Source: Sulfolobus tengchongensis (GTDB lineage: Archaea; Thermoproteota; Thermoprotei_A; Sulfolobales; Sulfolobaceae). From it: a stretch of DNA of 64,000 nucleotides. Each line of letters starts with the position of its first letter. The first letter of the stretch is position 1. This document shows, piece after piece, positions 1 to 7,627 of the stretch. The DNA lies in assembly GCF_036967215.1 (NCBI RefSeq), contig NZ_CP146016.1, positions 1,330,501-1,394,500 of the forward strand, in the 5' to 3' direction. The notes below the pieces were generated by a model. It was not told the DNA's origin. It searched no databases and saw only the letters and a list, made by a program, of their open reading frames with translations. The position numbers and the translations under genes were made by a program.

Positions 1-65
1 CCAATAGTAGCGATTAGAAGAAAGAAAACTACCAGCATTGCGATTACGGACGCTTGTCCTTTCAT
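1..65 (-). CDS. Pilin-like protein, 5' end only (runs off the window)
   Basis: A minus-strand ATG at 65 opens a frame that runs off the left edge of the window. The visible 21 residues begin MKGQASVIAML and continue as a hydrophobic stretch, which is the layout of an archaeal class III (type IV pilin-like) signal peptide: short charged head, then a membrane helix. The gene starts 3 bp after the stop codon of the pilin-like gene at 69-479, so the two should be one transcript. Its size and exact role cannot be seen. I infer a secreted, pilin-type surface subunit. Confidence 0.5.
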   Translation of the reverse strand, partial: MKGQASVIAMLVVFFLLIATI

Positions 66-68
66 AGA

Positions 69-479
69 TCACGCCTCTAATTCTATTAAATTGTTATTAG
101 TAGTTTGTATAATAATATTAGTCGTGTTATCATAAACTTGTATTACATAGACTACTTGAGGATATAATACTCTAATATCTGTTGTCGTCGAATTATATAT
201 AATGAATTTTATTGCAGTATGATTAACATAAATTTTGCTAACATTTATTGGTACATTACCAATATTTTCAACGTAAAAACAAGTGTGATTATCAGTTTGG
301 TGATAGTATACAACACTTAAAATCTGGCCAGTGTCAATGTAATAATTTCTAAGTTCTTGGGATAGCCCATATTGATTGAGATTAACTACATGCAAATAGT
401 ATATGGTGACTATTGCAATCGCAATTAATGTAACCAATATTAGAAAAACCACTGTTATAGCTTCAGAAATCGCCTTCAT
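69..479 (-). CDS. Pilin-like (class III signal peptide) surface protein
   Basis: A 136-residue protein. It begins MKAISEAITVV, followed by a strongly hydrophobic helix to about residue 29. This matches archaeal prepilins processed by the PibD-type peptidase, with the helix kept as the assembly core. The rest is a beta-rich, Asn/Thr-rich domain with several N-x-S/T sites (for example NHT, NVS, NST, NTT), as expected for a glycosylated extracellular protein. A second pilin-like gene follows 3 bp downstream on the same strand, so they likely form an operon for a surface filament or a bindosome-type assembly. The exact system (flagellum, UV pilus, adhesion pilus, sugar-binding assembly) is not decided by the sequence. 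Confidence 0.6.
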   Translation of the reverse strand: MKAISEAITVVFLILVTLIAIAIVTIYYLHVVNLNQYGLSQELRNYYIDTGQILSVVYYHQTDNHTCFYVENIGNVPINVSKIYVNHTAIKFIIYNSTTTDIRVLYPQVVYVIQVYDNTTNIIIQTTNNNLIELEA

Positions 480-529
480 TTACATAAAATAGTGAATAAA
501 GTATATTTTAACTTAATGCAAACACACAT

Positions 530-1270
530 TTAGCTGATATCTCTTACCATTAAATAAGTTAGAATCGAAGTGTATGGAATTGCGAAAAGATTAAGCACTG
601 GTATTAGACTAATGATTGAACCTATTAATATTATCAGTGAACTTATCGCATCTTGATTAAATGCTCTCGAATACCAATTTATCGCCTCTGTGATAGTCAT
701 TGTCCTATTTAATACTATAGATGCTGAAATTATATACAATAATACTCCAACTAATCCTACTATTATCCATGTTAACGTTAAAGATCTGCTTATTCCCAGC
801 AATATTCCCAGCACTACTAATATCACTGCAATAACAGATAATCTACTTAAACTACTTCTTGCGCTATAAAATGAAGCATTAAGGTTCGGTTGCACATTTC
901 TTATAGCATCTTGAGCCATATATACAGTAGTGTGAACTGTACCAATGAAGAGAATTGAGCTTATTATACTTAATATTATGCTACTTATTAGCCCTACGAC
1001 CGTAAAGGCTATTGGCGAGATTAAACCTACTCCAGCGGTAATCGCACCTAAGATCGCAACCAAAACTATTTCTATAATTAGCATAATTACAGCAGGTACT
1101 ATTATTGAAAGATTCCTTGTAAAGATATCAAAAGCTAAAGTTGTCCTACTAGGTTGCGATGGTGGTGGAGCTGATAAAGGATACGATGATAGTAGTTGAT
1201 ATCCGCAATTTAAACAATAATTTGCAGTATCAACATTTACATATCCACATCTAGGGCATTGTTTAGGCAT
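530..1270 (-). CDS. Zinc-ribbon membrane protein
   Basis: A 246-residue protein with an N-terminal zinc ribbon (CPRCGYVN then CLNCGYQL, residues about 5-24), a short Pro/Ser-rich linker, then five or six hydrophobic segments from about residue 48 to the C terminus. This zinc_ribbon_2 plus multi-helix layout is common in archaea; the ribbon presumably faces the cytoplasm and the helices sit in the membrane. Function is unknown. It stands alone on the minus strand, 50 bp past the start of the pilin-like gene at 69-479. No catalytic motif is visible. Confidence 0.65.
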   Translation of the reverse strand: MPKQCPRCGYVNVDTANYCLNCGYQLLSSYPLSAPPPSQPSRTTLAFDIFTRNLSIIVPAVIMLIIEIVLVAILGAITAGVGLISPIAFTVVGLISSIILSIISSILFIGTVHTTVYMAQDAIRNVQPNLNASFYSARSSLSRLSVIAVILVVLGILLGISRSLTLTWIIVGLVGVLLYIISASIVLNRTMTITEAINWYSRAFNQDAISSLIILIGSIISLIPVLNLFAIPYTSILTYLMVRDIS

Positions 1271-1309
1271 ATTCTCTATCCATATTACTCTTCTTTATAC
1301 TTCTATAAA

Positions 1310-1371
1310 TCAGCTTTGCGCCCGGCATTTCATCGATCATCGCGGCGGCACAGCACTAATCTCTTCATCTT
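1310..1371 (-). ncRNA. Possible C/D box sRNA
   Basis: A GC-rich island of about 60 bp in AT-rich flanks. On the minus strand it begins with AAGATGA (C-box-like, one mismatch to RTGATGA) and ends with a perfect D box CTGA. Internal C'-like motifs (GCGATGA, TCGATGA) and a weak D' (CTGT) lie between. Archaeal C/D guides are about 50-60 nt and direct 2'-O-methylation. The guide next to the D box would be GGGCGCAAAG. A TATA-like TTTAATA lies about 20 nt upstream. The internal box spacing is not ideal, so this is a candidate only. It sits 40 bp before the start of the zinc-ribbon gene on the same strand. Confidence 0.35.
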
Positions 1372-1700
1372 AATAGAAATAGAGAAGCGAGCTATTAAAT
1401 CTTACATCCATCGCATTATAAACTTAGCTTAAATTATTAGTGATTTTAACCTTAGAAGTCTTATCTAGGTATGCTGTATGTTTATAATGTCTATTATTTT
1501 GAATATACTAACGTAGTAAGTTATCATAATACGTAATAAACTAATTCTTGTAGTTGAAATTTATTTCCATAATAGTTATAAAATTTTACTTAATATAGCT
1601 CCTTAAGCTTCGCTTTTAAGGGTAATGACTTACTAATGTATTAATACTTTGTCTTAGTTAAGTAAAGTATGCTTAAATTTGATCTTTTTCACAATTATCT
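1372..1700. other. Intergenic region without a recognised gene
   Basis: AT-rich spacer between the sRNA candidate and the DUF504 gene. I see no open frame or hairpin worth calling. The last 30 bp hold a TATA-like GCTTAAATTT about 25 bp before the ATG at 1701, consistent with a leaderless transcript. Confidence 0.5.
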
Positions 1701-1949
1701 ATGAGAATTAAGGATGCCATAAACATGATTATATGGAAGTACCCTGATAAATTGCATGATTACGTAGTTATTATAAAGGATAGATTAGCAGATAAAGGGC
1801 TGAAAGAGATTTATTTTAATGAAATTGAGAGGGTAGATAATTATTATTTATACTTGAAAGGTAATGAGGATATTGTAATTCCTCTGCATAGAGTTCTTAT
1901 GATTAGGAGAAAAAGTGATAACGCGACCATATGGAAACGTGGAGATTAA
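1701..1949 (+). CDS. DUF504 (UPF0248) family protein
   Basis: An 82-residue protein of the archaeal DUF504/UPF0248 family, recognised by the opening K-DA-N-I-W pattern, the central IPLHRVLMIRR block and the W near the C terminus. The family has been proposed to recognise RNA ends (the MJ1316-type domain, also fused to RNA-repair enzymes), but no activity is established for the stand-alone archaeal proteins. The length is normal for the family. The TATA box about 25 bp upstream supports the ATG chosen. The neighbours (zinc-finger protein, mercury genes) do not add to its function. Confidence 0.75.
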   Translation: MRIKDAINMIIWKYPDKLHDYVVIIKDRLADKGLKEIYFNEIERVDNYYLYLKGNEDIVIPLHRVLMIRRKSDNATIWKRGD

Positions 1950-2016
1950 TTATTTTGGTTAAATATATTCATTTAATGGATAAAGTTTTTATTGTCCTTT
2001 TTGTATACCTATATTT

Positions 2017-2277
2017 ATGAGCAGTAGGAAAATTATACCTACTAGATTTCCAGTTGGCAATGAAATATTACCGGGATTACCACAGCCCTCATTATCTGCG
2101 TATCCATCTGAGGAAATAATGTTAAGATGTAAATTATGTAATCAAGTAGTACCAGTGTCTAAGGCATTAGATCATCAATTAATGCATAAGGATAAAGGAG
2201 AAGACGCGTGTTTTACAGTCGAAGCAAATCAGCTTACTAGAGTTAAAAGAATTTGGTACTCCAATGAAATAATTTAG
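2017..2277 (+). CDS. Small C2H2-like zinc-finger protein
   Basis: An 86-residue protein with one treble-clef or C2H2-type finger: CKLCNQVVPVSKALDHQLMH (about residues 38-57). The N terminus is Pro-rich and the C terminus basic. Single-finger proteins of this size are frequent in Sulfolobales and may bind DNA, RNA or a protein partner; no function is known for this one. It ends 4 bp inside the convergent merR-like gene, and a TATA-like element lies 25-30 bp before the ATG. The position next to the mer locus may be chance. Confidence 0.6.
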   Translation: MSSRKIIPTRFPVGNEILPGLPQPSLSAYPSEEIMLRCKLCNQVVPVSKALDHQLMHKDKGEDACFTVEANQLTRVKRIWYSNEII

Positions 2278-2621
2278 GTTTTTGTGATATTAAGTTCTTT
2301 TTCTTCCGTTATAACGTCACATGCTAAAATTGATTGACTGTATTTTTTAACGTGATTCATGGCAATTCTTATTAACTCGATTATTTCTTCACTAGATATT
2401 GAATAATATGAAAATTTTCCTTCTTTTCTAACTTTTACTATCCCACAATTTCTTAAGCAAGCCATATGATGCGATATTAAGGACTGCGATTTTCCTAAGT
2501 GTTTCGATATTTCATCTATATTTGCTTCCTTTTTATCTAATAGAAATAAGACTATACTTAACCTAGTTCTATCAGATAATGCATCGAAAAGCGATTCTAA
2601 TTCAGTAAGTAATGGCTCCAC
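2274..2621 (-). CDS. merR: ArsR-type winged-helix repressor of the mercury operon (MerR)
   Basis: A 115-residue ArsR-family winged-helix protein: N-terminal helix ESLFDALSDRTRLSIV, recognition helix region HLGKSQSLISHHMACLRNCG, wing KVRKEGKFSYYSIS. Despite the name, the archaeal mercury regulator is an ArsR-fold protein unlike bacterial MerR. It lies head-to-head with merH-merA, 106 bp apart, as in the described S. solfataricus mer locus. A Cys in the recognition segment (about residue 62) and another near the C terminus (about residue 100) are candidates for Hg(II) sensing. I expect it to bind the palindrome at 2659-2674 and control both directions. Confidence 0.8.
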   Translation of the reverse strand: MEPLLTELESLFDALSDRTRLSIVLFLLDKKEANIDEISKHLGKSQSLISHHMACLRNCGIVKVRKEGKFSYYSISSEEIIELIRIAMNHVKKYSQSILACDVITEEKELNITKT

Positions 2622-2658
2622 ATCCTATATCTCTCGTGAGTTTCTAATAAGTCTTTCT

Positions 2659-2674
2659 ATGAACATATGTTCAT
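2659..2674. promoter_or_regulatory. Palindromic operator of the mer promoter
   Basis: ATGAACATATGTTCAT is a perfect 16-bp palindrome in the merR-merH gap. It sits just upstream of the TATA-like TTTATATA (2684-2691) that should drive merH, and about 40 bp from the merR start. The position fits a repressor site overlapping the upstream factor-B element. Binding by the neighbouring ArsR-type protein is an inference from position and symmetry. Confidence 0.6.
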
Positions 2675-2727
2675 ATGAATATATTTATATATTTGTTTGA
2701 AGTAATTATGGATGGGGGGTGTAAAGA

Positions 2728-2892
2728 ATGGTAAACCTCAGATTAAATGTAAATAATGTAAGTGATTTAAAATGTGAGAATTGTGGTGTTAAATTAAATG
2801 AAGATAATGTTTATATTAGGATAATTAATGGTAAAGAGCACTACTTCTGCTGTAGTCATTGCGCAGATAACTACGAGGCAAGAATCAAATGA
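2728..2892 (+). CDS. merH: TRASH-domain metallochaperone MerH
   Basis: A 54-residue protein. It has a single TRASH domain: CENCG (residues 16-20) and FCCSHC (40-45), a Cys arrangement known to hold heavy metals. In S. solfataricus MerH is described as passing Hg(II) between the regulator and the reductase. The stop codon overlaps the merA start in an ATGA arrangement (2889-2892), so translation is coupled. A G-rich sequence GGGGGGTG lies about 7 bp before the ATG as a possible ribosome site, unlike most leaderless genes here. Confidence 0.85.
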   Translation: MVNLRLNVNNVSDLKCENCGVKLNEDNVYIRIINGKEHYFCCSHCADNYEARIK

Positions 2893-4259
2893 CAGAAGAT
2901 TTAGTAATAATAGGTTATGGCGCTGCAGGTTTTGCTGCATTAATACGAGCAAATGAACTAGGAGTGAAGCCAGTAGTTATAGGTTATGGAGAAATAGGTG
3001 GAACTTGTGTTAATGTAGGATGTGTTCCTTCAAAGAGATTGTTAAGAATAAGCGAATTATACTACTATACCTCCCAGATATTAGGGAAAGAGGTATTTCC
3101 AGATTTCGATAGCGTATTTAGAGACAAGAATGAAATCGTTAATGCACTACGAAAAGAAAAATATGAAGATGTTTTGAACTCTTATGATGTAAAGTTAATA
3201 AGAGGGAAAGCCTACTTTGTATCACCTAAAGCAATTAAGGTTAATGGTGAGATAATTGAGGCTAGGAAGTTTATAATAGCTACTGGTTCTTCTCCTAACA
3301 TTCCCGATATCAGAGGACTAAAAGAGACAGGGTATTGGACTAATGTAGAAGCATTGTCTCCAGATAGAAAAATATCGTCGTTAGTTATAATTGGAGGAAG
3401 AGCCTTAGCTTTAGAATTTGCACAGATTTACAAGAGATTAGGTGTTAACGTAGCAATACTTCAAAGGAGTGAAAGGATATTACCCAATTGGGAACCTGAA
3501 ATTTCATTAGCAGTCAAAAGTTATCTAGAGGATACTGAAAGAATACCTGTACTTACCAATATAAAGATAAAGGAGGTTAGAAAAAAGGGAAGTGAGAGTA
3601 AGATAATAGTTACCGATAAGGGTGAGGTAGAAGCTGATGAAATACTTTTGGCAACGGGAAGAAAACCCAATACAGACCTTAATTTAGATTCAGCCGGGAT
3701 TAAGTTAAATGATAGTGGTGGCATTAAGGTTGATGATGAGCTAAGAACCACGAATCCCAGCGTTTTTGCAGCGGGTGATGTAATAGGTGATCTAATGTTA
3801 GAGGCTTTAGCGGGTAAGGAGGGTTCGATAGCGTCAGAAAATGCAATTTTAGACGCTCACATAAAGATCGATAAACTAAGTATACCTCAAGCTATATTTA
3901 TAGAGCCTAATGTTGCAAGAGTTGGTCTTACTCAGCTAGAAGCAACAAGAGAAGGTTATGAAACAGATTATAGAGTTGTCAAGATGGAAAATATAGCAAA
4001 GGCTAGAATATTAAGGGAAAGCCAGGGATTAATAAAGATGGTTATAGATAAGAGATCCAGGAAAATTCTAGGAGTTCAGATGTTTGGAAAGTATGCATCT
4101 GAAGTGATAAATGAGGCTGCATTAGCAATTAGATTTAGGGCAACTATAAGTGATATAATTGATACAATCCACGTATTTCCAACTATGAGTGAGAGTTTAA
4201 AAATAGTGGCATTATCGTTCATACGTGATGTAAGTAAAATGAGCTGTTGCGTGGATTAG
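2889..4259 (+). CDS. merA: Mercuric reductase MerA
   Basis: A 456-residue flavoprotein disulfide reductase that reduces Hg(II) to volatile Hg(0) with NAD(P)H. Visible features: FAD-binding GxGxxG at residues 9-14; redox pair C40-x4-C45 in GGTCVNVGCVPSKR; a second Rossmann motif near 177 (IGGRALALEFA); the FAD-closing AAGDV; the dimer domain; and the C-terminal vicinal pair C453-C454, which delivers Hg(II) to the active site and separates MerA from lipoamide dehydrogenase. The N-terminal NmerA domain of bacterial enzymes is absent; MerH probably takes its role. It is translationally coupled to merH. Confidence 0.92.
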   Translation: MTEDLVIIGYGAAGFAALIRANELGVKPVVIGYGEIGGTCVNVGCVPSKRLLRISELYYYTSQILGKEVFPDFDSVFRDKNEIVNALRKEKYEDVLNSYDVKLIRGKAYFVSPKAIKVNGEIIEARKFIIATGSSPNIPDIRGLKETGYWTNVEALSPDRKISSLVIIGGRALALEFAQIYKRLGVNVAILQRSERILPNWEPEISLAVKSYLEDTERIPVLTNIKIKEVRKKGSESKIIVTDKGEVEADEILLATGRKPNTDLNLDSAGIKLNDSGGIKVDDELRTTNPSVFAAGDVIGDLMLEALAGKEGSIASENAILDAHIKIDKLSIPQAIFIEPNVARVGLTQLEATREGYETDYRVVKMENIAKARILRESQGLIKMVIDKRSRKILGVQMFGKYASEVINEAALAIRFRATISDIIDTIHVFPTMSESLKIVALSFIRDVSKMSCCVD

Positions 4260-4397
4260 CCTTTCTTTATTTATGTTTGTAATTACTTGTTATAATGAGA
4301 TAAATAATAAAGGCAATTCTCTATTTAGCTACACGTTTATTTCTATGAGAGTATCAGAGGTAAAAGTTTAAATACTATAAACAGTATAAATAGGTAT

Positions 4398-4766
4398 ATG
4401 CAAGAAAGTAAGAGATTACATGAAAACGAAGAAGTAGAAAATGTTGCTTTAATTATAACTGATGATGAAATAGAAGTAATAGACGATTCTGGATTTAGTA
4501 AAGGAAAGATATCGACAAAACAACTAGTCAAGAAGGCATTAGAGAAGAAAACTTTAAAATTTAGAATTAGTGAAGCTATGAATATAAAAATCACAAGAGA
4601 AGAGGAAGAGAGTATGCCAAGTTTAAGGGACCTTTACTTTGATTCTCATTTATTAATTTACGGTAAAAAAGCTGACCAGGTTAAAAAGACCGGTTATGTT
4701 TGCCCAGTTTGTGATCTAGAGATAGACGAATATGGCTACTGTGGATGTGGAAGTGGATCTAGCTAA
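4398..4766 (+). CDS. merI: MerI-like protein with C-terminal zinc ribbon
   Basis: A 122-residue acidic protein. The C terminus carries [19 protein letters not shown], a short Cys-rich knuckle that could bind zinc or mercury. The body has no recognised domain. Its position after merA matches merI of the S. solfataricus mer locus, whose function is not known. A 138-bp gap after merA with a TATA-like ATACTATAAACAG before the ATG suggests it can also be transcribed on its own. The symbol rests mainly on gene order. Confidence 0.6.
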   Translation: MQESKRLHENEEVENVALIITDDEIEVIDDSGFSKGKISTKQLVKKALEKKTLKFRISEAMNIKITREEEESMPSLRDLYFDSHLLIYGKKADQVKKTGYVCPVCDLEIDEYGYCGCGSGSS

Positions 4767-4903
4767 ATCTATAAATCTTTTTCTATTGTTGAACCGTTTC
4801 CTGAATTTATATATATTTTTTAAGTTTTCTTCTAAGCGAATCGAGTGATTTAACGCTGTTAATATTAAATAAAGTTTAAGTTATACAAAGAGAAGAATAT
4901 TAT

Positions 4904-5299
4904 ATGAAGCTTAAAGATGTTTTTAATAATACTATGCTTCTAAAGGTGCCTCGGTATGCTAAGATTTCTGAAGTATTGGAACTTATGAAAAAGAATGGGC
5001 TTAATTTCGTACTTATTGTTAATGATAAGGAGGACATAATAGGCATAGCAACTAGAAGTATTATTTTGAGATCTCTAGCCAATGGCATTTCATCTAATGA
5101 CCCAATTTCAAAAGTTATGATTAAGAACATAATTACTGTAAATGGTGAAGAAGATTTAATAGATATATTTATATTTATGATGAAGAATAATATTAAACAT
5201 CTATTAGCTATTAATGAAAATGGAAAAGCAATAGGTGTAGTTACTCTAAAGGATATTCTTTCTGCAATAAACAAGGAATGTGAGTCGTCTTTAGAGTAG
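4904..5299 (+). CDS. Two-CBS-domain protein
   Basis: A 131-residue protein made of two CBS motifs: VLELMKKNGLNFVLIVNDKE then GIATRSIIL, and IDIFIFMMKNNIKHLLAINENG then GVVTLKDIL. CBS pairs fold into a Bateman module that binds adenosyl ligands and often senses energy state. No effector domain is attached, so it would act in trans. A TATA-like AAATAAAGTTTAAG lies about 30 bp before the ATG. The 3' end overlaps the convergent peptidase gene by 9 bp. Confidence 0.8.
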   Translation: MKLKDVFNNTMLLKVPRYAKISEVLELMKKNGLNFVLIVNDKEDIIGIATRSIILRSLANGISSNDPISKVMIKNIITVNGEEDLIDIFIFMMKNNIKHLLAINENGKAIGVVTLKDILSAINKECESSLE

Positions 5300-7063
5300 A
5301 TACTTACTAAACCATTCCAGTTTAGTCTTTAATCTGTCTATCATATTCTTAGGCTTTCCTCTTCTTGCATGTTCGTGGCTATCACCTTGATATCTCACTA
5401 GAACCGCTGGGACTCCTTGCATCTTTAATGCTACGTAAAATTGTTCGGCCTGTTCAATTGGACATCTATAATCTTCTTCACCATGGATTAACATTGTTGG
5501 AGTTTTTACGTTCTTTACGTAATAAATGGGAGACATTCTCATTAACTTTTCTATACCCTCAGTACTCCATGGATCTTTGATTCCAGACTCTATTGTGTTA
5601 AACCAGAAGCCTATATCGCTTGTACCACACATGCTAACTAGGTTTGATATACTTCTCTCACTAATAGCAGCGGAAAATATGTCAGTCTGAGTAACTATCC
5701 AATTAGTCATAAAACCTCCATAGGAACCACCAGTAACTCCAAATTTACCTTTCAGTCCAAATTTATCCTTTACCGCTTTTACGAAGTTTAATAAGTCTTC
5801 CATATCCTTTCCGCCCCAATCTCCCACGCAGGCTTTAGCGAATTCCTCTCCATATCCTTGGCTACCTCTAGGATTAGAATATATAACATTAAATCCATTA
5901 TCAACGAAGAACTGAAATTCTATAAAATACGCGTATCCATAAGACATATGAGGTCCACCATGGATAAACAATATTGTGGGTGCGTTGGGGTCTCTAATTA
6001 TGCTCCATCCCTCAATCTCCATTCCATTTGAATTAACTACGATTCTTTCTGGAGAGCGTCCTTTAATGTTGGGGTTAGGGTCGTATTCTAAATCCTTGTA
6101 TTTCAGTATTACTGGCTTTTCTGGCGTCGAATAAAAGTAAGCTAGATCTCCATCATCGTAGTCAAATCCTCTGACAACTATATTTCCGCTCGTTATTCTA
6201 TCCACTTTGTTATCAGAAATCTGATAAATGTGTGAAGTTCCACCCTCTTGTCCTAGTGTAAGTATTAGATCCTTTTCAAATATAATTTTATCTTTCACAC
6301 CGTCGAATAAATCGGTTAATACTTTATTTCCACAACTATTTCCACAAATATAACTTTTATTCTCTTCTGGTAGAATTATCTCTAAAGACGCCCAAGGTGT
6401 TAGCCCTTTTCTGTGCCCTAGAAAAGCTATCTTTCCTTCCTTATTCATTGCTATTGCTTGTATGGTTCCATCTTCCTTCGTTATTCTATTTAGTTCGCCA
6501 GTTTCCAAATTAACTTCATATACATTTCCTAATCCATAGTCATCTCCATCCTTAGTTGCTGAAATTACAACTCTATCACCATTAGTAGCAACATCAGTAA
6601 CATCAAAATCACCGCTAACAATCTTCCGTAGTTCTTTTCCGTCATATAAATAAAGCGATTGCCTAGTTCTTAATAAACCTCTGCTATCAAACCTATACTT
6701 TATTTTATCTGTCTTGAAAGGTAGTGCCTTATCTACATTTTCTTCCCCAATTACTAAAATACCTTTATTATGAAATTCAAACTTAGATATTTTACCTAAT
6801 GTAAATAGCACCCTTGGTTCTCCATAGGTTTGATCTTCTAACAAAGAGGATTTAGATTCTTCACCCCTTACAAAGTAAAGTTTATCGTTGAAAAGTCTAG
6901 GTGCGCTTTCATTTCCTTGAAACGTTATTTTCTTGAGGTTAAGATAGATAGATGACTTGTATTTATCCTCTTCAATCCACGTTTCTACATGCAATAATTT
7001 TCCTTTTCTTACTATTACTTCTGGAATTAGTTTAAGTGCGTAATAATAGTCTTCTGGTTTCAT
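5291..7063 (-). CDS. apeH: Acylaminoacyl peptidase (APEH, S9 family)
   Basis: A prolyl-oligopeptidase-family serine hydrolase that releases N-acylated residues from peptides. It has an N-terminal beta-propeller of about 330 residues and a C-terminal alpha/beta hydrolase. Catalytic Ser lies in GGSYGGFMTNW, Asp in HGEEDYRCP and His in GDSHEHARRG; the oxyanion stretch is HGGPHMSYG. I chose the ATG at 7063 (MKPEDYYYALK, 590 residues) and not the upstream codon at 7105, because a TATA-like TTTATAAC on the minus strand lies about 20 bp before it. Two APEH paralogues are known in S. solfataricus and this resembles the one beside the mer locus. Confidence 0.88.
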   Translation of the reverse strand: MKPEDYYYALKLIPEVIVRKGKLLHVETWIEEDKYKSSIYLNLKKITFQGNESAPRLFNDKLYFVRGEESKSSLLEDQTYGEPRVLFTLGKISKFEFHNKGILVIGEENVDKALPFKTDKIKYRFDSRGLLRTRQSLYLYDGKELRKIVSGDFDVTDVATNGDRVVISATKDGDDYGLGNVYEVNLETGELNRITKEDGTIQAIAMNKEGKIAFLGHRKGLTPWASLEIILPEENKSYICGNSCGNKVLTDLFDGVKDKIIFEKDLILTLGQEGGTSHIYQISDNKVDRITSGNIVVRGFDYDDGDLAYFYSTPEKPVILKYKDLEYDPNPNIKGRSPERIVVNSNGMEIEGWSIIRDPNAPTILFIHGGPHMSYGYAYFIEFQFFVDNGFNVIYSNPRGSQGYGEEFAKACVGDWGGKDMEDLLNFVKAVKDKFGLKGKFGVTGGSYGGFMTNWIVTQTDIFSAAISERSISNLVSMCGTSDIGFWFNTIESGIKDPWSTEGIEKLMRMSPIYYVKNVKTPTMLIHGEEDYRCPIEQAEQFYVALKMQGVPAVLVRYQGDSHEHARRGKPKNMIDRLKTKLEWFSKYLL

Positions 7064-7361
7064 AAAATTAACACGTATGTTATAAATAAAAATAATGCGG
7101 GTCATAATTTAAAGAGTATATTATCATTAACCTTGTATGCTAAAGCGGTACTATAGACCTTTTCGATTGCATATCCTCCTTCCATAGAGAAATTGCATCG
7201 TCGCATTTATTATAATACTGAGGATAGGAGATAGCGTCTATATTAACTTGGAACATCTCAGCTACAAATGAGAAAATCGCTGACGTTCCTCTCTCATATT
7301 TTGCCGTCGAAAGCAGTTACTATAAAAACGCGAAATTTATATACTATAATCACAATTTATT
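7064..7361. other. Intergenic region with divergent promoters
   Basis: Spacer of about 300 bp between the peptidase start and the GC-rich element. Near the right end TTTATATACTAT (7336-7347) is a good TATA box about 25 bp before the first GC-rich bases. Nothing else was recognised. Confidence 0.4.
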
Positions 7362-7583
7362 CTTAGATCCCACCCCTAGATGTGGATGGTTAATTCCCGA
7401 ATGGTGGTGGGGTTAAATCAAGATGTGGGGGGGTTTCCTCACCTTAAAAAGGTGAGTGGGGTTATCCCCCTAATGGGATGGAGAAGAATGAACGGGGAAA
7501 CTCGTGACTTCGGTGAGGTCCAAGGGTCGAGAGTTGAATACAAAGTATATGAGATTCGATGAGACCCAAACCCCAACTTAGAT
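7362..7583 (+). ncRNA. GC-rich structured element, candidate non-coding RNA or MITE
   Basis: About 200 bp much richer in G+C than its surroundings. Strong hairpins are visible: CTCACCTT/AAGGTGAG with an AAA loop (7438-7456), GGGG-TTAT-CCCC (7458-7469), CTCG/CGAG (7501-7531). The C-rich 3' segment AACCCC can pair with GGGGTT near 7409. CCTCACC (7437-7443) could pair instead with GGTGAGG (7512-7518), an alternative fold. CTTAGAT occurs at both ends (7362-7368 and 7577-7583), like a 7-bp target duplication. A TATA box precedes it. A degraded relative lies at 22301-22410. A 60-codon frame (7380-7562) exists but its composition is driven by the G-runs and I do not believe it. Confidence 0.45.
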
Positions 7584-7627
7584 TATGAGGTAAGTAAGTA
7601 TATAATCTTAAAGATTAAGTAATATGT

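Noticed and set aside
945-1199. 84-codon plus-strand frame opposite the zinc-ribbon membrane gene
   Set aside because: The complementary strand encodes a protein with a zinc ribbon and membrane helices; this is its shadow.
7380-7562. 60-codon open frame inside the GC-rich element
   Set aside because: Trp/Gly/Val-rich translation follows from the G-runs, hairpins explain the bases better, and no family is recognised.
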